From contig BJKQ01000002.1 in the NCBI GenBank assembly GCA_006538405.1, forward strand, positions 4,340,001 to 4,404,000: 64,000 bases of DNA, in the 5' to 3' direction. Below, in pieces: positions 1 to 12,107 of this stretch; positions within the stretch are counted from its first letter, which is position 1, and every line of letters begins with the position of its first letter. Below the pieces are notes generated by a model that was given only the letters and a program-made list of their open reading frames with translations, did not search any database and was not told the origin of the DNA. Source of the DNA: Hansfordia pulvinata. Its lineage: Eukaryota > Ascomycota > Sordariomycetes > Xylariales. A program made the position numbers and the translations under genes.

Positions 1-576
1 TCGCATATCCTGGAGCGCATCGACACCCTCCGGCTGATGGCGCCACTGCAGGTAGTGCAGCAGCTGGCCGCATCGCCGCTGGCGACGGTGGGGCTTGTGC
101 GACCGTATCTGGCGGACGCGATGGCGCGGGAGCGGCGCGAAATTGCAGCGAACCGGCGCCAGGCGGCTGGCTTCCGAGCCGAGACGGAGGCCAAGCGCGC
201 CGAGCTGGCCGACCTCGAACGCCGCCCAGCCTTCTTTCAGGCCCAGCGGTGTGCCGCGTGCGGCGGTGCTCTGGACCTGCCCACAGTGCACTTTCTTTGC
301 CGTCACAGCTTCCACCAGCGGTGCATGAAGGGCGGAAGCGGCGGCGGAGGCCAGCAGAGCCAGCAGCAACAGGAGGAGGAATGCCCGGTGTGCGCGCCGC
401 AGAACGCGGCGGTGCGCGCCATGAAGCGCGGGCAGGAAGAGGCCGCGGGCCGACACGACCTGTTCCGCGACGCGCTGGAGAAGAGCGGTAGCGGGGCGGA
501 TGGCGAGGACAGGTTCAAGACAGTGGCTGCATGGTTTGGCAGGGGTGTCATGAACTCGGGCGCCGACGCGTCGTGA
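1..576 (+). CDS. VPS11: Vps11/Pep5 vacuolar sorting protein, C-terminal part
   Basis: This is the 3' end of a gene that begins before the window; the frame is open from base 1. Vps11 is the core subunit of the HOPS and CORVET tethering complexes that drive endosome-vacuole fusion. The 191 residues seen hold a charged helical stretch (DAMARERREI...AKRAELADLERR), then a C-terminal RING-H2 finger: CAAC, then LCRHSFHQRC, then CPVC. A Gly/Gln-rich low-complexity insert (SGGGGQQSQQQQEEE) sits between the third and fourth metal-binding pairs. The RING followed by a helical tail ending about 60 residues later is the normal family end. No intron is visible. Family assignment is from the helix-RING arrangement; the missing N-terminal propeller cannot be checked here. 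Confidence 0.88.
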   Translation, partial: SHILERIDTLRLMAPLQVVQQLAASPLATVGLVRPYLADAMARERREIAANRRQAAGFRAETEAKRAELADLERRPAFFQAQRCAACGGALDLPTVHFLCRHSFHQRCMKGGSGGGGQQSQQQQEEECPVCAPQNAAVRAMKRGQEEAAGRHDLFRDALEKSGSGADGEDRFKTVAAWFGRGVMNSGADAS

Positions 577-897
577 TGATGAACGGCAGTGGCTTAGGCT
601 GGGCGTGGTAAGAGAAAGTCTCTTGTACTTATTTCACGAAAGACATTGGAATCAAGCAGGTGATTTGGGAATCATAGCTCTCGTTGTTCATCTTGACTCG
701 AAATTGTCGCGTCCTTATTTCGGGAGCCTGTTCGTCTCTGTAACGTTTTCTTTCTTTTCCCCCCATTGATCCTGACTTGCCGAGAATCCGTCGTTCTATC
801 CTGGCTATACCAAACTCCGAGAAATGCCAACAAAATGCCAGAATAGTCACCAGATATTTTGACCCCAATGCTCTCGCGGTTGAAACCACCCTCATCC
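577..897. other. Intergenic, convergent 3' ends of VPS11 and ARO2
   Basis: This is a 320-base gap between two converging stop codons. It must hold both 3' UTRs and polyadenylation signals. I see no RNA gene, repeat or conserved ORF; short ORFs here overlap the ARO2 tail in other frames. Confidence 0.6.
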
Positions 898-2206
898 TCA
901 CTGCAGTTCGGGCAGCAGACTCCGCACGGACTGCCTCGACAGCTGCTGGGTCAGGGCGTCCATGACGCAAAGAGCGGCCATGGCCTCGACGATGGGCACG
1001 GCGCGGGGCACGACACAGGGGTCGTGGCGGCCCTTGGCCTCGAGGACGCCTGACTCGTCACCCTCGTAAGTGGCAGTGGTCTGGGCCTGGCTGATGGTGG
1101 CAGGGGCCTTGAAAGCGGTGCGGAAGTAGACAGGGGCGCCGTTGCTGATGCCGCCCTGAACGCCGCCCGAGTTGTTGGTCTTGGTGGTCAGCTTGGGGCG
1201 GGGAATGCCATTGCGCTCGGCACCCGTGTCCATTGGGGGCACGTCGGGGGCCTTGACGAAGGGGTCGTTGTGGATGCTGCCGGGGGTCTCGCTGCCGAGG
1301 AAGCCCGAGCCCAGCTCGAAGCCCTTGGTGGCGGGGATGCTCATCATGGCGTGGGCCAGCTTAGCCTCGAGCTTGTCGAAGCAGGGCTCGCCGAGGCCGG
1401 TGGGCAGGTTGCGGACGACGCAGGTGACGGTGCCGCCGATGCTGTCGCCGCGGTCGCGGAAGCCGGCAATGTACTCCTCCATGGCCTTCTCGGCGGTCTC
1501 GTCGGGGCAGCGGACGGGCAGGAAGTTGTCGACGGTGGCGCGATCGACCGAGTTCAGGAGAGACAGGAATCTCGGGTTCTGGCTGGGGAAAGGGTTCTCG
1601 GGGGTGGCGGGGAACATGTGGACGTTGCCGACCGAGGAGACGAAGGCGACAATCTCGATGCCGTAGGCCAGGCGGAGGTATTTCTCGGCGATAGCACCGG
1701 CGGCGACGCGGACAATGGTCTCGCGGGCGGAAGAGCGGCCGCCGCCGGAAGAGGCCTTGATGCCGTACTTCTCGAGGTAGGTCCAGTCGGCGTGCGAGGG
1801 GCGGGGGTAGCGGTCGATGGTCTTGTTGCCGTAGTCGCGAGGGCGCTGGTCCTCGTTGGGGACAGCCAGGTTGATGGGGGTGCCGAGCGTCAGGCCGTTC
1901 TCGACGCCCGACATGATTGTGACGCGGTCCTTCTCATCGCGCGGGGTGGTGATGCTGCTCTGGCCAGGGCGGCGGCGGTTGAGCTGGGGCTGGATGTCGT
2001 CCTCGGTCAGCTGCATGCCGGGGGGCACACCATCGACAATGCAGGCCACGCCTCGGCCATGGGACTCGCCGGAGCTGCGAGGGTCAGGAACAAGTCAGTC
2101 ATTCGCTTTTTCTGTGGGCGCGTGCGTCCATATTTCAGGGGGGCAAGACCGCGACGAGGGGATACACATACGTCGTGACCCTGAAAAGGGTACCAAAGGT
2201 CGACAT
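898..2206 (-). CDS. ARO2: Chorismate synthase
   Basis: It catalyses the last shikimate-pathway step, EPSP to chorismate, using reduced FMN. Two exons: 2206-2166 ([14 protein letters not shown]) and 2074-898, separated by a 91-nt intron (GTATCC...CAG). The joined protein is about 405 residues, near the family size. Signatures in order: [15 protein letters not shown] near the N terminus, [40 protein letters not shown], and [12 protein letters not shown], then [10 protein letters not shown] near the C terminus. The ATG at 2206 was chosen because the tiny first exon encodes the conserved family N terminus; the large exon has no ATG at the right place. It converges with VPS11 and diverges from the lipoate ligase. 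The first-exon junction gives VSGESHG where many homologues have YGESH, a minor oddity. Confidence 0.95.
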
Positions 2207-2916
2207 GGTGAGGGTGAGAGAGGGAAGGAAAACGTGGGGAGGGGAGAGTATGCCAATGGAGGGCTGAAATGACTGTTGGTATCCCGAGGTGCTCTTGGGG
2301 CAGGGAGGGATTTGAGTAGCGGGGACCTAGAAAGTGTTCAGGAAACGAAATGCTGTGATTCCAAAGCAGAAAACGGGCAGTCAATCGTTCGATAAATTTA
2401 TGACTCCCTCGCAGCCGGGCCCGAATTCCATGTCTTCGCAGAATTGGTGTTGGTGGGGTTCCTGCCTCCGATTGCACCCCGCGATGGGTCAGGGCGCTAA
2501 TCCCGACTTGATGCTATTTAGTCTAGCCAATTCAGGCGACGCCTCAGTCACATCACTACATGTGGTTCCTGCCAACTCTATACCTACATAGACTGTCATA
2601 CATGCATACCTGCTCTAGTTATGTGGCATGCATCCAATGGAATTGCAAGTGTAAGTACGGCATGATAAGCGAAGCGCGATAAGAACCCCCTTGTCGTCCG
2701 TTGCTGCAGCATCGTCGTCATTGTTGACTTTACTGTCGGCGCTGCGACGTCTTGTCGTCGCAACGTCTTATTTCTGGTCGCGCCCTGCCGAGCTTCTAGC
2801 TGGTCTAGTCTGGATCCATCTTCTTGTAGAGCTCTGAGGAGCTGCGTAGTGTGTACCGTCTCCTCGACTCGTGAAGAACAAGAAACAGGTTCGCCGCCGC
2901 CGCCGCCGCCGCCGCC
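2207..2916. promoter_or_regulatory. Divergent promoter region ARO2 / lipoate ligase
   Basis: This 710-base region separates two divergent starts and must hold both promoters and 5' UTRs. The only clear structure is a (GCC)n run at about 2893-2916 ending directly at the lipoate ligase ATG. I saw no TGASTCA cross-pathway control site for ARO2. Confidence 0.5.
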
Positions 2917-4339
2917 ATGTGGTCGCGTCGGTCTTGCTGGCGCGTCCTCGCCCGGCCCTCGCCCCCCTTTCGCTCTTGTGCGCGCGGGTGCTCGCCTGTC
3001 TGGGTCCCCGTCCGCCGTCAGTCGCAGTCCGCCTTGTCTGCCAGCTCCGACCCGTCCAACCTTGCCCAGGTGTACATCAGCCGCTCCATCGACCCCTACG
3101 TCAACCTCAGCATCGAGCACCACCTGCTGCAGAACACGCCCCCAGAGTCGGCCGTCCTGTTCCTCTACACCAACCGGCCCTGCGTCGTCATCGGTCGCAA
3201 CCAGAACCCCTGGCTCGAGGTCAACCTGGGCCGCCTGCGCCAGCCCGGCCTGCTGACGCCCGTGGCCGAGCCGTGGGCTGACCAGACGGTCCGGCCGGCC
3301 GCCAGCGTCACGCAAGGCGAGGCCAGCAGCCAGGACCCGTCCGGCGACGGCGACGACGACTCGGTCCACCTCGTCCGCCGGCGGTCGGGCGGCGGCACCG
3401 TCTTCCACGACCTGGGCAACGTCAACTACAGCGTGCTGTGCGCGCCCTCGGCCTTTGACCGCAACAAGCACGCCGAGATGGTGGTGCGCGCCCTCCAGGG
3501 GCTCGGCGTCTCCTCTGCCAGCGTCAACGAGCGGCACGACATTGTCGTCGCGGGCGCGCAGTACGCCTCCCCCTCCTCGCCCGCGGCCGACCCGCCGACG
3601 TTCAAGATCTCCGGGTCGGCGTACAAGCTGACGCGGCTGCGCTCCCTACACCACGGTACCTGCCTGCTGGCCTCGCCCAACCTGCCCATCGTCGGCGGCT
3701 ACCTGCGCTCCCCGGCGAGCCCCTACATCCGCGCGCGCGGCGTCGACAGCGTCCGCAGCGCCATCCGCAACGTCGGCGTCGCCCCGCTCGACTTTGAAGG
3801 CGCCGTCTGCCGCGAGTTCGGCCGCATGTACGATGGCGCGGGAGCTCCCGTCTATCTGGGCGAGGCTGATGTGGACGGCATCGACTCTGTTCGCAAAGGC
3901 GTTGCCGAGCTGAGAGTAAGTCGTCCCTTTTGTTATTGCCCCCCCCTCAACTGTTTCCATGCTTGGCTTCCTTTCTGGCGGCAGCCGCGGCACTGTCGTT
4001 CACTGTCGTTCCACCACTACACTACACTGCATCTTCATTCGAGGCTAACGCGACCAAACCCGGTGTTTTCAATGATAGTCGGACGAATGGAAGTACACGC
4101 AGACACCACAGTTCACGTTCAGCACGCATCCGACCGAGGCGGATCCCCGGCCGCGGCCGTCCAATGTGCCCCTCTCCTTGGCTTTGACGGTGCGCCACGG
4201 CCAAGTGACGGAGGTTGGTGGCGAGGACGGCGCAGACTCGCTGCAGGGCCAGTTGATCCATCGCATCCCCGACTGGCGGCCGCACGTTGGCGAGCTCGGG
4301 GGCCGCTGGCTTAACGGCCTGTTTGGGGTCGGTGTTTGA
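2917..4339 (+). CDS. AIM22: Lipoate-protein ligase A family (Aim22-like), mitochondrial
   Basis: It probably attaches lipoyl/octanoyl groups to mitochondrial 2-oxoacid dehydrogenase and glycine cleavage proteins. Exons 2917-3915 and 4079-4339 flank a 163-nt intron (GTAAGT...TAG); the product is 419 residues. The first 45 residues are rich in Arg/Ser with almost no acids, fitting a mitochondrial presequence. Family motifs: PYVNLSIEHHLL, VVIGRNQNPWLEVN, RRRSGGGTVFHDLGNVNYSV (lipoyl-AMP loop), and the catalytic-lysine segment FKISGSAYKLTR followed by HHGTCLL. Exon 2 supplies the small C-terminal segment beginning DEWKYTQTPQFTF. A roughly 40-residue acidic insert (about residues 115-155) precedes the RRRSGGG loop. 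Family is firm; ligase versus amidotransferase role is not decided by sequence. Confidence 0.9.
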
Positions 4340-5812
4340 TAGGCGGCGCGGTGCCAGTGAGCCCCATGTAGATATCAACGGTACCTAGATAATACCCCTG
4401 CCTGTATATTAGACGTGTATATTTTCGGGAATCGCCCACTCCCAGGTCGGGCTTTTGAAGGCCAGTCCTGTCCCGAGGCTCGATCAGCTGTGTGTGGGCG
4501 GCATAGTGATATTGGGTGTATCAAGACCGACGGCAACGCCACAGTGGTCGTGGCAGCCAAGTGGCGGGCCCCATGCTACTACATGTACATGTGAAGTAAT
4601 TTGGAGTGACAGTAGCTTTGGACACCTAATGGAGGCAAAACTTGTGAGAGGAAGAAAAGGGTATACGTGGGTTGAGACGCGCCAGGAGACAGACAGTTGA
4701 GCGAGCGTGGACTTGAGCAACTCGGTCTCCCTAGATGGTTCTGGATATGCAGCCCTGCGTTCGCAATTCGACCAAGTCACACCAGACGGAACCTGCTGAG
4801 AGGGGTGGACATTCTCTGTCAAGATCATCAGCTGCCACCGCAGCCAGTAGACCGACCCCCGCCGGCTTCATAGCCTCGATCTGCCACACAAACACGCGAC
4901 AGTGGCTCACACAGGAGCATAAAGCGCCAGCCGAGTCCGCCGTTGGCTGGGTACACAGCAGTGACGCGAGACGTGCGTGAACGAATGCGGCACTCAAGGC
5001 TCAGGCACCAGCACCGTCTCTGCGAGCCATACGGGGACCCCTTTGGCTGCCTTGCTGCTGTGTGGAGAGGCTCGAGACTGCTGCGCAGATACGCCGCCAC
5101 GTCGTCCACTCGTACAAGGGGCTGTCCGGTAGGCTCTCGTGGGCAGGTAAGATACGATAAGCACGTACGCAAGTCATCCGGCAGACACACTCGACCTCTG
5201 CGGAGGCAGCACACACAGACCGGACGCGGCGGTGATCTTGGCCGTTGCGGGACTCTGGCGGGCATGGATTACTCAACGACGGCCAATGGCTGTGTGCTCA
5301 GCTTCCGCTTGAACCCCCGAGCAGGCCTGCCACGATGCAGCGGCCGTGATGCGATGCGACGCACGGCGTGAGAGTGCCGCTTGCCGTGCGTCGATGTAAC
5401 CGCCACGCCCCCGCCCCGGCGGCCAACGAGACGCCGTTCATTACGCGGGTGCCGTCGCTGCCCCGGCTCCGCTGCCGGGATCATCCCACCTATGTCTACC
5501 CTGCGTGGCCACAGTGTCGCAGCTCAACTTGGCGACCTGCCACGACGAGATAGGGCGAGCTGTGACGGGTCGCGAGGCGACGGTGCCACTCCGCTGTGGT
5601 AGTACAGGCTTATCAGGGAGAGTAGACGGGGAAGGGGGGGGCCGCCCTTCTATAAGAGCGATCACTCGGCCCCGAGCAGACGTTGTGGATGGTGAGGACT
5701 CGACTCGACTCGACTCGACTCGACATGGGCATCTTGATCCATCCATTTGAGCCCAAAACCATCAACATCGATATTAACACACCAGGTAACCACTATCCGG
5801 CCAGCTTCGAAT
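4340..5812. other. Intergenic region upstream of P450
   Basis: This 1.47-kb gap holds only overlapping short ORFs with no recognisable motifs and inconsistent frames. The only structured element is a (CGACT)n tract at 5697-5724, about 90 bases before the P450 start. The 3' UTR of the lipoate ligase and the P450 promoter must lie here. Confidence 0.5.
5697..5724. repeat. (CGACT)n microsatellite
   Basis: Five-plus tandem copies of CGACT in the probable 5' UTR or promoter of the P450 gene. Confidence 0.9.
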
Positions 5813-7624
5813 ATGCTCAGCGTCACCGACTACCTCGCCCACGAGAGGCCCACGCTGCCTCTCGTCGGCCTCAGCGTGGTGCTCATACTACTCGGCGTTG
5901 CAGCCACGCGCATCGTCCACAGTCTCTTCTTCCACCCCCTTCGCCACTACCCGGGGCCCTGGTATGCCGCGTGCTCCTCGCTTCCCCTGGGACTGGCCTC
6001 TGTCACGGGCAATGAGCCTCACTGGCTGCTGCGAATCGCCAGGAAATACGGGAGTATGCATTATCTTCCGTCACTCCGCTGCCTCCCCCCCTTCCCCCCC
6101 TTTCCAGCCTGCCTCGCCATTTTGCTCGTGGGTCAACTGACACCACAGCCCTCTCGATTCGCAGAAGATGGTAGCCCTGTGCGTATCACGCCCAACCTGC
6201 TCTTTTTCCACAAAGCATCGACGCTGCGGGACATCTACTGGGATCCCAAGTGCAACCAGAAGTCAACCATGTACGGCCACGAAGCCATCGGCCCCACGTC
6301 CATCTTCCAGATCCTCGACGGCCAGGAGCACAAGGTCATGCGCAAAGCTCTGGGCGGCGGGCCCTGGGCCATCGGAACCCTGAAGAAAACCTGGGAGCCC
6401 GCCGTCGACGGCCTCGTCCGCGCCTGGAAGGCCAACCAGCTCAAGTACATTGAGAGGGGCGAGACGGTCGTCCTCAGCAACAAGGTTGCGTGAGTTCCGC
6501 GATACCCTCCCTTTCTCCCTTCTTCACATTTGCCCTCGGGCCCAGCCCCGAGCCACCCCCCCTTCCCCCTCGCTGACTCGAACATCGAAATCGAAAGTGA
6601 ATTCGCCGCCGACGTCATGACCATGGTTCTCTTCACCCAGCCATGGGGCTTCGTCCGTAACAACCGTGACGAGCGCGGCATGCTGCAGGCCTGGCGCGAC
6701 GGCCTGCCGCTCTTCGGCCTGTCGCAGCGTTGGCGCTTCTTTCGCGAGGTCGTCCTGACTTCCCCTTTAGCCGCCTGGGTCCTGCCCAAGGAGTCCGACA
6801 GCCGGGGCAACGGCTGGCTGGTGCACCAGGCAAAGACGGAGATCGCCGAGCGCGAGAAGAAGAAGAAGGAGGAGAAAGAGAATAACCACAATGATCCCGC
6901 TTCCGCCTCGTCGGCGTTCCCCTTTGTCGACTTCCTGCAGCTGACAATCGACGCCCACGTCGATGGCAGCCCGCTCTCCCCCGTGCAGAAGCTGGCCAAC
7001 ATCACCATCTTCATCCAGGCGGGCGCCGACACGACGGGCTCGGGCCTCGGCGCCACGCTGCGCTTCCTCGCCACGCGTCCGGACCTTATGGCCCGCGCCA
7101 GGGACGAGATCGACGCCGCCGACGCCGCCGGCCGCCTGTCCGACCCCGTCCAGTACGACGAGACCCGTGACCACCTGCCATTCATGTGCGCCGTCATCCG
7201 CGAGAGCCTGCGCCTCAACCCTCCCATCCCCAACATCTTCCCACGCTTGGCCCCCGCCGGCGGCAAGGTCATCGACGGCCACTTTGTCCCCGCCGGCACC
7301 GAGATGACGAGCCAGTCCTACGTCGCCTCCCGCGACGCGGATGTCTTTGGCGCCGAGCCCGACCACTTCAACCCCGACCGCTGGCTCGTCGACGAGGACG
7401 AGGTCAACCACATGGATGCCGCCATGTTCGTCTTCGGCATGGGCCCGCGCATCTGCATCGGCAAGGATATAGCCCTGCTGGAGATGCACAAGCTGGTGCC
7501 CGAGATCATCCGCTGCTTCAATATCGAGGTCGTCCAAGAAGGTCGTTACGTCGTAGTAGGGGGCATTGCTCACCACGACCCTCCCTTTCTAGCACGTCTG
7601 AATCTACGAAAGGGTCGGTGCTAG
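5813..7624 (+). CDS. Microsomal cytochrome P450 monooxygenase
   Basis: Three exons: 5813-6053, 6165-6489 and 6598-7624, with introns of 111 and 108 nt (GTATGC...CAG; GTGAGT...AAG); product 530 residues. A membrane anchor (about residues 14-38, LVGLSVVLILLGVAAT) is followed by a proline-rich hinge (FHPLRHYPGPW). The I helix shows QAGADTTGSG, the K helix VIRESLRL (ExxR), and the heme loop FGMGPRICIG with Cys475 as thiolate ligand. A lysine/glutamate-rich stretch (EREKKKKEEKENN) lies just before the I helix and is probably a surface loop. Sequence style (KDGSPVRITPN, PGPWYAA) resembles the fungal CYP group around pisatin demethylase and benzoate hydroxylase, but substrate cannot be assigned. Its stop is 151 bases from the convergent VPH1 stop. 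No other secondary-metabolism enzyme adjoins it. Confidence 0.92.
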
Positions 7625-7774
7625 TGGAATACGTCGAGACTCAAGGAAACGGCCTGGAATCAACTCAGAGCAGCTGCTTCTGGAAAAAATGAACCTAGCA
7701 ATGTTGAAAACAGTGCCGGACTGATTCTACTCTACAATACCTATCGCGTGCCGCCAGACTACAATATCGAAACA

Positions 7775-10635
7775 CTAACCCCGGAAATCCGCCAGGCCAT
7801 CATCCTCCTCCAGCAAGGTCACAAAGGAAAAGGGCATGAACATGTGCCCTTCGAAGTGGGCATACTTGGACTGGGCCTCAACCCATTGCAGACGAAGAGA
7901 GTGCAACTGGACAAGTTAGCACGTGATGGTCGGGAAGGAAGGGAAAGCGAGGGAGGTGGAGACATACCATAGCTGAAGTGCCCTCCATACAAATGAGAAT
8001 GGCGCAAGACAGAAAGAACCACATGTAGAAGGCAATGACGATCATGATGACGCCAGTGATGCCAGTCTTGGCCAGACTGGGCCCCAAAGTCATGTCCCAA
8101 AGCACAACACTGAGCTGCTGGTGAGCGAGCGACAGAGCCCACAGGCGAAGGTACGACGCAGTGTGAGAGACACAGTTCAGGCAGAATTCTATAAGGGTCA
8201 GCAGAAGTTTGCAGAGAATCAGGGGCAGTCAAGGGGGCTTACCGATTGTGTGAATGACCTGGTGGATCATGACTTCACTGAACTCAAACTCTTCGTGCTC
8301 CTCGTCGTCTCCGTGGGCAGCCATTCCGGCTCCCTCACCACCAGCCGAGTCGACACTAATGCGGCCATTGCCGCCCTCATCGTCATCGTCATCAAGAGCA
8401 GAGACACGTGAGTTCTCACCAAGACCTCTGTAACCCTTCCCGCGGGCCTGGTTGTTCTCCCACCGCAGGTAGAAAGGCTTCAGGAACAATAGAATCGGGA
8501 CTTGAACGAAAGCCAACAGCAACAAGATTGTCTGGACCGTAGCCTGGCCCCGGTAGAGAGGAATGTCGAGCGTTCCGGGCTGCAGGAACATGTAGATCAA
8601 CATATTCAGAAGTCCAGGAGGAGCAGCATCCGTAGCAGACCAGTCAATGGACCACTTGTAGATGACACAGAGGACCAGGTACCCGAAGATGGACTGGAAG
8701 AAGATCATCCCAGGGACGAAATTACCCCAGATGTCAATGGGCTTCTTAAAATGCCGAGCGTTGTACCACTGCAGGCACATGGAGTAGGTCATGTGAGCCC
8801 AGCCCATGATAATGGACATCTTCATCTTGTAGCTGTTGCTGAAGAGCAGGTCGTTCTCGGTGCCGTGCCACATCCAGTCCAGGCCAAATGGGTAGCGGTA
8901 GTCGCCCTTGAGCTTGCCAATGAGAGCCTGGCCCTCCTGCCAACCGTCGGGCTTCTCCCACTCCCAGGCCGACTCGAACAAGGTCAGAGACTTGGAGAAA
9001 GCGTCGTTGTAGATCAGACCAGTGAAGACGGAGAAGATGGCCATCACCAGAGCAATGTATCGACCGTAGTAAATCATGGCGAACAGCTCAAAGGTGACCT
9101 TCTTGAGAGGCTTTTCCCAGTAGATCATGGCCAAGGAGGCCAAGAGCATGATGACAGCGTGTCCGAAGTCACCGAACATGACAGCGAACAAGAATGGGAA
9201 CGTGACAATGGCGGGAAGAGCCGGGTTGACCTCCTGATAGGTGGCAGTTCCGTAAGCGTTGATGATGGTCTGGAAGGCCTCGGTGAACTTGTTGGTCTTG
9301 AGGTAGGTCGGCGGCGTCTTGTTGGTCTTGATCTCGTTGATGATGGACGGCACAGACAGGCCTGCTCGGTTGGTGACGTCTTGCAGTGTCGCACGAATGC
9401 GAGGGAGGTCAAGGGTAGGGCACCAGCCCTCGGCGATCAGAGTGCGTCTCTGGGTGTCGAAGGAGAAAAGGTTGAGCGTCTGGTAAGCTGCCTTTTCTTT
9501 GGTGACGAGCACCATCCAGGCAGCAATGGACTGTCCGATCTGGGTCAGCTCAGCCTCGAGAGTCTGCTGCGTGTTGTGCAGGACGTTCTGGACGTCGTTG
9601 AGACGGGCGTTGACCTCGTGAATCTGGTCGCGGCGGAGGTCGCTGTTCTCGTCGACGCTGTAAATGTCGGCGCCCATCGATTCAGAGATCTTACGAATCT
9701 TGGCCAAGATCTCCTTGCCGTGGGCAAAGATGACGAAGACGTTCTTGTTGACGGACTCGTTGGTGGTAGGGTCGACCAGAGGTTCGGGAATCTCGGATTG
9801 GTTCATGTAGAGATTACCACGAAGCGTTCTCCAGAGAATACGCTCAAAGGCGGCCACGCGGTCACGGTTGATAACACCAGCCACGAAGCCAATGTTCATT
9901 CCCGAGAACGATCGGTCGACATCGGCGGCAGTGTTATGCTGCTCAACGTCGTGAAGAAGAGGGGCGTCGTCGTCATCGGTGGAAGCGCGGATCTCCTCGA
10001 CGTTTCCGTGAGCGCGGTCGAAGAAGCCACCGGCCTCTCTGAGAACCCAACGCCACTCGGTCAAGTCCACCTCCCTTTTCTTCAGCGTCTCGTAGCTGTC
10101 ATTGAGCTGGAAGATGCGCTGTTCGAGGCCTTGGCTGCGTTCGACCAGCTCATCGATTTCGGCGGGGGCTGGGACAGCGAGGGTTTCGGCGTCGAGGTCG
10201 AGAGTACGCAGCGGGATGCTGGACTTCTCCATTTGAGATTGGAAGTAGCCTGGATATGTTAGAGAAGAGGGAGAGGAAGGGATATGACGTGGGGCGTACG
10301 GAGCTGTCGTTCAACATTGTCGAGACGTCGGATTTCCTGGGTGAAAGTACGTTGGAACGCGCTGACATCGTTGTTGAGCTGCGAAGCGTCAGAAAGTCAG
10401 CAATCAGAGACTTGAGGCAACTCCCAAAGCTGCGAGGGCACAGCGAAAGCATCGATCGCACGGGCAGGGGATGGGGGTAGCACGCAGGCGTTACGCGTAG
10501 ACGTACATCGCGGAACTGGACAAGGCCCAGCTCTCCCAGAGCGTTGACGCATTCTCGGCCGATTTCGTTGGAGATATACAGCTGCACCATGCTCATGTCC
10601 GCAGAGCGGAACATGGATTGATGGGAGGGAGCCAT
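7775..10635 (-). CDS. VPH1: V-ATPase subunit a (Vph1)
   Basis: This is the V0 membrane subunit whose C-terminal half forms the proton half-channels of the vacuolar ATPase. Five exons: 10635-10507, 10378-10300, 10249-8243, 8188-7968 and 7906-7775; introns 128, 50, 54, 61 nt. The product is 855 residues, matching the family. The N-terminal cytosolic half starts [20 protein letters not shown] and contains [17 protein letters not shown]. The membrane half holds paired hydrophobic helices, and exon 4 has the conserved [16 protein letters not shown], where the essential arginine is Arg753 by my count. The C terminus ([13 protein letters not shown]...[11 protein letters not shown]) comes from the last small exon. 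All splice phases agree. Constitutive housekeeping role expected. Confidence 0.95.
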
Positions 10636-12107
10636 GGCGATGGCGGTGCTGTGGTGGTGATGGTGACGTCGGAGGAGGGAGGCGAATGTTGTCCACAGCC
10701 AGTACACGACATTAGCTGACCGGTAGCTGGATAGTTGGTGTATATACACTGGGTAGGTGATTTTAGTTGATATCTGGAGCCCGAATCCCGCGAATGGCAA
10801 CTGGTGGCGCCTGCCAGTCTGAAACACAATAGAGGTAGGTACCTCCTAATGCTGCGCAAGGAGGACAGCAGATTGGCGTAGGTACGCCGGGCATTTCCGA
10901 CAACACGAACTGCTGCTTGTATGTCAAGCCTCATATTCAAAAAAGGCAAGCGACATATAACTTGCAATACCATCCCTTCCGATCGTCAAGCATATCCACG
11001 TCTGTAAGAGGCTGCCTTGCAATCAGTGACTGCAATCATCATTCAGAGCGCTGCTTAATTCGACGGGCGCCTACCCACTCCTAGCCAATACTCCTTGCAA
11101 TGCATGCTCGTCCGAGGAGAAAGTGGGAACAGAGCCCGCAGGCATGCGTTCGCCTGAATCCTGTACAAGTATATGCTAGAGAAGCGGCCTTGTTCTTTGA
11201 TGCATGTGTGCCCAGTGGATGTAGTCTATAAGGGAATACACTTCATCCGTAACTTCATGGCAAAGGCTGCCGTCCATGTCTTCTCGTCCTTAGCTATTGG
11301 TTGCTGCAGTCTACGTTGGACTGAGATATCGCCATCAATGGTATATCGTTCGAAGGCATCTACGAATAGATGGCATATGGCATGGGGCTTGATCACTTAA
11401 CTGGACGTACCGATAACCCAATTGCGACAGCTGACTAAGGTTACAAGGCTGCAATGCCCACACCTGGAGATGGTGGTTGATCATGTTCTACGTTCACGAG
11501 ACGGCAGTCATATTTGGCAAGGTCGGTCTTTGAGTCGATGCTGCTCGCACCCTGGATGCGACCGCTTCGGCAGACAAAGTATAGGAATACAGGAACCAGT
11601 AGGCATACAGATCACCGCTTCCGCCGAGTTGCATGCTTTTGCAATAGTAAGCATTGATGCTGCCGACCTGTAAGAAAAGACAGGCAGATTGCACGCAAGG
11701 TAAGTCGGGATCATCGAGGGTGAGAGAAACCGAAATTCGATCAAAGCCAGATGCCTGGCAGGTCAATTCAGTAGGCCCCATAGGCTAGCATAGCTGGTAG
11801 AACGCTGTGAGAGCCACCCCAGATTGTTACTCCTGGGCCTAATATGTTCATGAATGTAAACTCCCTCCCTTCCCGTTCCCCAGGTCTCGTTGTCGAGTGG
11901 TATCATGTTTTGTCAGCTGCGCAGATTTAAAAGAAAGATCCCGTACCTAAAAAGATCCCGTACCAATAACTCCGCAATGAACTGACCAAGAAAATCAAAT
12001 AAAGGACTAGAAGCAGAAACGTCTGGCTAGGTTGCCCGCTCAGCGCCAACCAACTCCGTGCCCTGCACGTGAAACAAAAGATACGTCAAAGAAAATTATA
12101 GCTGGCT
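10636..12107. other. Intergenic between VPH1 promoter and WD40 gene 3' end
   Basis: This 1.47-kb gap contains the VPH1 promoter and the WD40 3' UTR. I find no tRNA, repeat or conserved ORF. The part from about 11,800 to 12,100 is more A/T-rich than its surroundings, as expected for a 3' UTR. Confidence 0.5.

Noticed and set aside
1270..2178. 302-codon plus-strand ORF opposite ARO2
   Set aside because: Ala/Gly/Asp/Val-rich shadow of the chorismate synthase coding strand.
8502..10262. 586-codon plus-strand ORF opposite VPH1
   Set aside because: It is the antisense shadow of VPH1 exon 3; composition (Val/Asp/Gly-rich) follows the opposite strand's codon use.
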